A stretch of 64,000 nt of DNA from Owenia fusiformis (taxonomy: Eukaryota; Annelida; Polychaeta; Sabellida; Oweniidae). A model generated the notes under the pieces. The model was given only the letters and a program-made list of their open reading frames with translations. It was not told the DNA's origin and did no database searches. This document shows positions 60,330-64,000 of this stretch, in pieces; the first letter of the stretch is position 1; the number at the start of each line of letters is the position of its first letter. The position numbers were made by a program, and so were the translations under genes. Where the stretch lies: positions 2,570,109 through 2,634,108 of the forward strand of contig CAIIXF020000003.1 of the NCBI GenBank assembly GCA_903813345.2, written 5' to 3'.

Positions 60330-60480
60330 AAAAACAGCGCTGTACAGCGCTGTTTTAGTACAGCGCTGTACAGCGCTGTATAAGCTACAGCGTTGTACAG
60401 CGCGGTACTCAAATTGTACTGTTTTGTACTGTTAATACAGCGCTGTACAGCGCTGCAAACAGCGCTGTACAGCGCTGCAA
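60330..60480. repeat. Right array of CAGCGCTGTACAGCGCTG palindromes
   Basis: CAGCGCTGTACAGCGCTG occurs four times plus one degenerate copy, ending 31 bp before the proposed right terminus. Here the palindrome is doubled, unlike the left array. Confidence 0.9.
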
Positions 60481-60840
60481 GATGATGATGCGGATTGGGG
60501 GTGTATCACCCGGAATATATATCATCTCTGAGGAGCGGGCAGGATATTTTGTATTTGTACCGCTCTAGGCCAAATGCGGGCAGATGTAATATATCCATCC
60601 CGCTCCCGGGAATTTTTTCAAAAGTTTAAAAAAGTTTAAAAATTTTAAAAATTTAAATTTCAGAAGTTTAAAATTTTTCAAAAAGTTTAAATGTTACAAT
60701 TTCATTGTATTGAACTGAAGGAATATTAAGAAAATGTTAAATATAAATTGTGCTTTTACAGTATGGGCCTATCTTGTCATTTGAAAAAAGGTGGTAAAGG
60801 TTTTATCTAGCCCAAACCCACTCAAGTATGAGATACACCA

Positions 60841-60947
60841 GTTATGTACGGTCGGTTTTGGATACAGTGTTTATCACGCGGTCCCTCGTGAGATATACAT
60901 ATTTCCCTTGGGATACACCCTGTATCCAAAACCTCCCAGTACATAAC
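60841..60947. repeat. 107-bp hairpin element
   Basis: GTTATGTACGGTCGGTTTTG at the left is mirrored by CAAAACCTCCCAGTACATAAC at the right; GGATACAG and CTGTATCC continue the stem. The arms are about 30 bp. Confidence 0.7.
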
Positions 60948-61015
60948 CCTTATGTATTCTACAGAGTATAATTTACAGGTATATATCAAATATCAGCATG
61001 GGCATACATGCTGAG

Positions 61016-61239
61016 CACCGGCGGATCCATGGGCTAACAAGGGGGTGGGCACATTGCAAATTAGAAAAAAACTGCCCGGGAAAAATTGCGCGGAATAAAT
61101 GTTGGGCCCAAAAGGGTCAAGTAATGCCCAAAAAAGTCCCACTAGTTGAGGCCAAAAAAATTAATTTTTTGGGCCCAACATATTTATCTGGGCCTACCCA
61201 AGGGGGGATGGGCCTCATGGCCCCCTGGATCCGCCAGTG
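61016..61239. mobile_element. hAT-like MITE with CACYGGCGGATCC ends
   Basis: The left end is CACCGGCGGATCCATGGG and the reversed right end is CACTGGCGGATCCAGGGG. CTGAG flanks both sides (61,011-61,015 and 61,240-61,244), 5 bp rather than the 8 bp usual for hAT. The interior is GGGCC-rich. It is related to the copy at 13.3 kb, and a lone end occurs near 18,352-18,366. Confidence 0.7.
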
Positions 61240-61244
61240 CTGAG

Positions 61245-63094
61245 GAAAACGAATGCATTTAGACTAGAGATATAAAACCGAAAAATATAATGACACATAC
61301 AAGTATTACATCCTTATCAATAATAACATGAAGAAAATGACAAATTTAGATTTTGAATTTGTGAACATTTAATTATGGACATACAGTACACTCGCCTCCA
61401 TAAAGGCAATCTTTTCCCCCATATGCTTATGTTTCGAGGCCTCACTATGTTTGAATTTTTACTTTCATAAGCTGCAAATAGAAAACTAATAGTGCAGGGG
61501 GAGATGTAACTTGACTTCATTTCCTTTACCTCTAAACTGTTTCAATTTTTTCCTCAAAAAACGAATAGCTCGAAAATTGACGACAAATGAAATTTTAAAA
61601 ATTGTAATTCCAATGTAAACAAATTTGAAATGGTGGGTTCGGAGCAAATTAAATTTTAAAACCCAAAATTAATTCTACTGAAAATTAAATTGTCTGCATG
61701 CTATTGAAGTGCATCGTGGCTTTCCACTGGGTATAGAGATCGTAGATAATTTACTTTATGAACATGCAGAGCTTCAAAAAGTTCTTGCTAAATACAGCAT
61801 TATCAAAAAGAATCATTCATTGCCGGCCATTTTGAATTTACGATTCTTCACCAATACAGAAATAAATCAAACCAATTTCCTGAACAGTATAATTAATTGT
61901 TATGTTACAATCCGGTAGAGATAGTCAGGAACCAATGATTTCAATTAAAGTGCAAATCAGTAAATGGCGAACGTAATACAAGGAACGCACTACTGTCGCA
62001 GATGCATCAATAACGCGTTCGTATATTGACTGTGTTTTTAAAAGTTGGTCGCCTCTGTCTCATCAGTTAATTTCTTCATCAAATACGAACTAAGTAGAAC
62101 CCCAACTTATGGACGACTACAGAATTCCAGTTTAGTTGATAGTATTAAATTCTGAGTGAAAATTATTGATATTCATCAACTGAATTGCCACTTCGAGCGT
62201 TTTCGTCGTTTTCGCGTGACGCCATTCAGACAGCTTGTAAAGTTATTAATATTTTGCCCGACAAAAATGACAATCTGATTAAATGAAATGCGTTGAAATC
62301 ATATATACATTCATCCTGATTCGCCAGCCTCCCCTCATGCACTACAGCATCGTTTAGATCTCACACTGGAAAAACAGTTTTAATACAAGAACGAATACGC
62401 AGAATTAGATAATATTTATGATTTTATGAAAATAAAAAGAAATACATATTGCGATAAATAAAACAGCATATCAACACTAAGTACATTTAGTGCATAACGT
62501 ACAGTCAAGAACGGATAATTATATAAGTAATTGCAAAATTATCTCAACGCATTTAGTTTTTCCTTGTTTTTTTCTGAGGCCCGGGATCAGGACATGTAAA
62601 TAGTATGAGTGTCGTGTGAATTTAAAGAATTGTAAGTATAATATTTAGAGAAACAACATTAATTCACTCCATTTGAAGTGACTTTAAGCTAACACGATGG
62701 ACGAATGATGGGTATATATAGCACGAGGAACGTACAAAAATTTTTTACTGTTTTTCCAGGACTCGGAACTGTTCATTCGTAGAAATAATGGCACACATTC
62801 AAAAAATGTAGGCTATCAAACAATTAATTTCATGAACCATATATAATTTCCGTTTTTTGCTCAATTCTCTCATCTCCTTTATCCAGTTATCTAATTTTGG
62901 GATAATTCGTGATAATGCATCAGTAAGAGCGAAATACGAAACCCCAAATCGGCTAGCTCCACCACAGCGTGTATCTAGCTCGGGCGAATAGAACAATTGT
63001 AGTAAAACTGCTGGCCTGCAGTTTATTCTGAACGTTATTAAACAGAAACCAGCCAAAAGTGTGCAGATTCGTTAAATTATACATTTCAAATAGA
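61245..63094. other. Intergenic, possible weak exons, no firm gene
   Basis: A TACACTYCCC-family MITE starts near 61,387. Two open stretches look mildly protein-like: plus 61,709-61,918 (GIEIVDNLLYEHAELQKVL) and minus 63,056-62,799 (LTDALSRIIPKLDNWIKEM). Neither has convincing splice sites or a family I recognise. Confidence 0.3.
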
Positions 63095-63247
63095 CCTTTC
63101 CAGTAAATCCTGCCACCTTTTGATAGATAAGTTAATCCTATTTTTTGCTTGGAGAGATTGCTACCAACAACCAATGACATCATCAATCTACCCAATATTT
63201 CCTAGCTTCTTTCACCTACAAAAAAGGTGGCGGGACTTAATGGAAGG
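63095..63247. mobile_element. MITE with CCTTTCCAGTAAATCC ends, copy 2
   Basis: The left end CCTTTCCAGTAAATCCTGCC and reversed right end CCTTCCATTAAGTCCCGCC are inverted repeats; both continue into ACCTTTT. It is 153 bp. No target duplication was recognised. Confidence 0.6.
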
Positions 63248-63264
63248 ACCCGCGGCAGAGTAGA

Positions 63265-64000
63265 ACAAGGCATTAACATGACAAAATGTCACCACCTAAA
63301 ACAATTTGGTCAATTTAAAGCAAGTTGAAAAAATACCTCTTGACTTTTTTTGACATTGAGAAGGTCATTGAAGGTCAAATGTCAAATGTAAAGTCAGATT
63401 TGAACTTCTGAGAACATGTAGATGATTTCGAAAAAAAAATTAAGTAAATTTGAAGCAAGTTGAAAAAAGACCTTTTTGACCTTGAAAAGGTCATTGAAGG
63501 TCAAATGTCAAATCTAAAGTCAGATTTGAACTTCCGAGAACATGTAGATGATTTTGAAAAAAAAATTAGTCAATTTGAAGCAAGTTGAAAAAAATACCTT
63601 TTTGACCTTGAGAAGGTCATTGAAGGTCAAAGGTCAAATCTAAAGTCAGATTTGAACTTCTGAGAACTTGTAAAGTCAAATTTGAACTTCTGAAAAGATG
63701 TAGATGATTTTGAAAAAAAATTTGGTCAATTTGAAGCAAGTTGAAAACAGACCTTTTTGACCTTTTTTGACCTTGAGAAGGTCATTAAAGGTCAAATGTC
63801 AAATCTAAAGTCAGATTTGAATTTCTGAGAACATGTAGATGATTTTGAAAAAAAAAATTAGTCAATTTGAAGCAAGTTGAAAAAATACCTTTTTGACCTT
63901 TTTTGACCTTGAGAAGGTCATTGAAGGTCAAATGTCAAATCTAAAGTCAAATCTAAAGTCATATCTGAATTTCTGAGAACATGTAGATGATTTTGAAAAA
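63265..64000 (-). repeat. Inverted copy of the 1.45-kb block, cut by window end
   Basis: It begins CAAGGCATTAACATGACAAA then ATGTCACCACC, the exact reverse of the right end at 53.4 kb. It continues with the same TGACCTTGAGAAGGTCATTG units. The internal unit order also follows the 53-kb copy in reverse, so the two are closely related copies about 9.9 kb apart. Confidence 0.85.

Larger units (their letters stand above)
55761..60511. mobile_element. Candidate 4.75-kb palindrome-bounded element
   Basis: The left terminus GGGGTAGATACACAGCCAAT and the reversed right terminus GGGTGATACACCCCCAAT are similar. Each is followed inward by an array of GTACAGCGCTGTAC palindromes. Inside lie a second palindrome set, a CRE/AP-1 pair with a splice donor, a minisatellite of about 1.9 kb and a small terminal exon with a polyadenylation signal. 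No target duplication was found, so the borders are provisional. It may be a non-autonomous transposon whose subterminal palindromes are transposase sites. Confidence 0.45.

Overview
The window is AT-rich animal DNA with no microbial features: introns with GT-AG borders, a single-exon GPCR, LINE tails, many miniature DNA transposons and very large minisatellites. It suits a marine invertebrate, and an echinoderm or hemichordate is my guess. The evidence is a homologue of a sperm flagellar protein with an RFX/cilia-type promoter, a histamine-H3-like receptor, and degenerate CCCTAA-type telomere-like tracts. I cannot name the species.

Two host genes can be supported. (1) On the minus strand, three coding exons (9241-9013, 5130-5069, 191-133) join in phase and match SPMIP8/TEPP, a sperm microtubule inner protein. 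The rest of the gene runs off the left edge. About 200 bp upstream of its ATG lie a full-consensus RFX X-box and a CRE. (2) On the plus strand, 40264-41799 is an intact intronless class A receptor of 511 codons, most like histamine H3/H4 receptors but with Glu in place of the amine-binding Asp of TM3. Two small upstream ORFs precede it, and the second overlaps its start codon. A broken gene with a PHD-like C-terminus lies at 44.1-47.25 kb (minus) and is split by a 2.25 kb element.

Layout. 0-9.5 kb: SPMIP8 with repeat-filled introns, including a pair of same-length 465 bp direct repeats, a hAT-like MITE with 8-bp target duplications, and a MITE nested inside another MITE. 9.5-24 kb: MITEs and three tandem arrays (about 190, 94 and 31 bp units). 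24-34 kb: a tRNA-like relic, a 40-bp array, a mosaic of local duplications with CCCTAA-like tracts, and a 110-bp array. 34-44 kb: mostly unique sequence with the GPCR. 44-51.5 kb: the split pseudogene, then unique sequence and a 62-bp array. 52-64 kb: a 1.45 kb repeat block, a 1.7 kb transposon with 5-bp target duplications, a candidate 4.75 kb palindrome-bounded element holding a minisatellite of about 47 units, small hairpins, and an inverted copy of the 1.45 kb block cut by the right edge.

Most long open frames in the window are by-products of stop-free tandem repeats and are not genes. The two real genes show no functional link. The most novel object is the 55.76-60.51 kb palindrome-bounded element.
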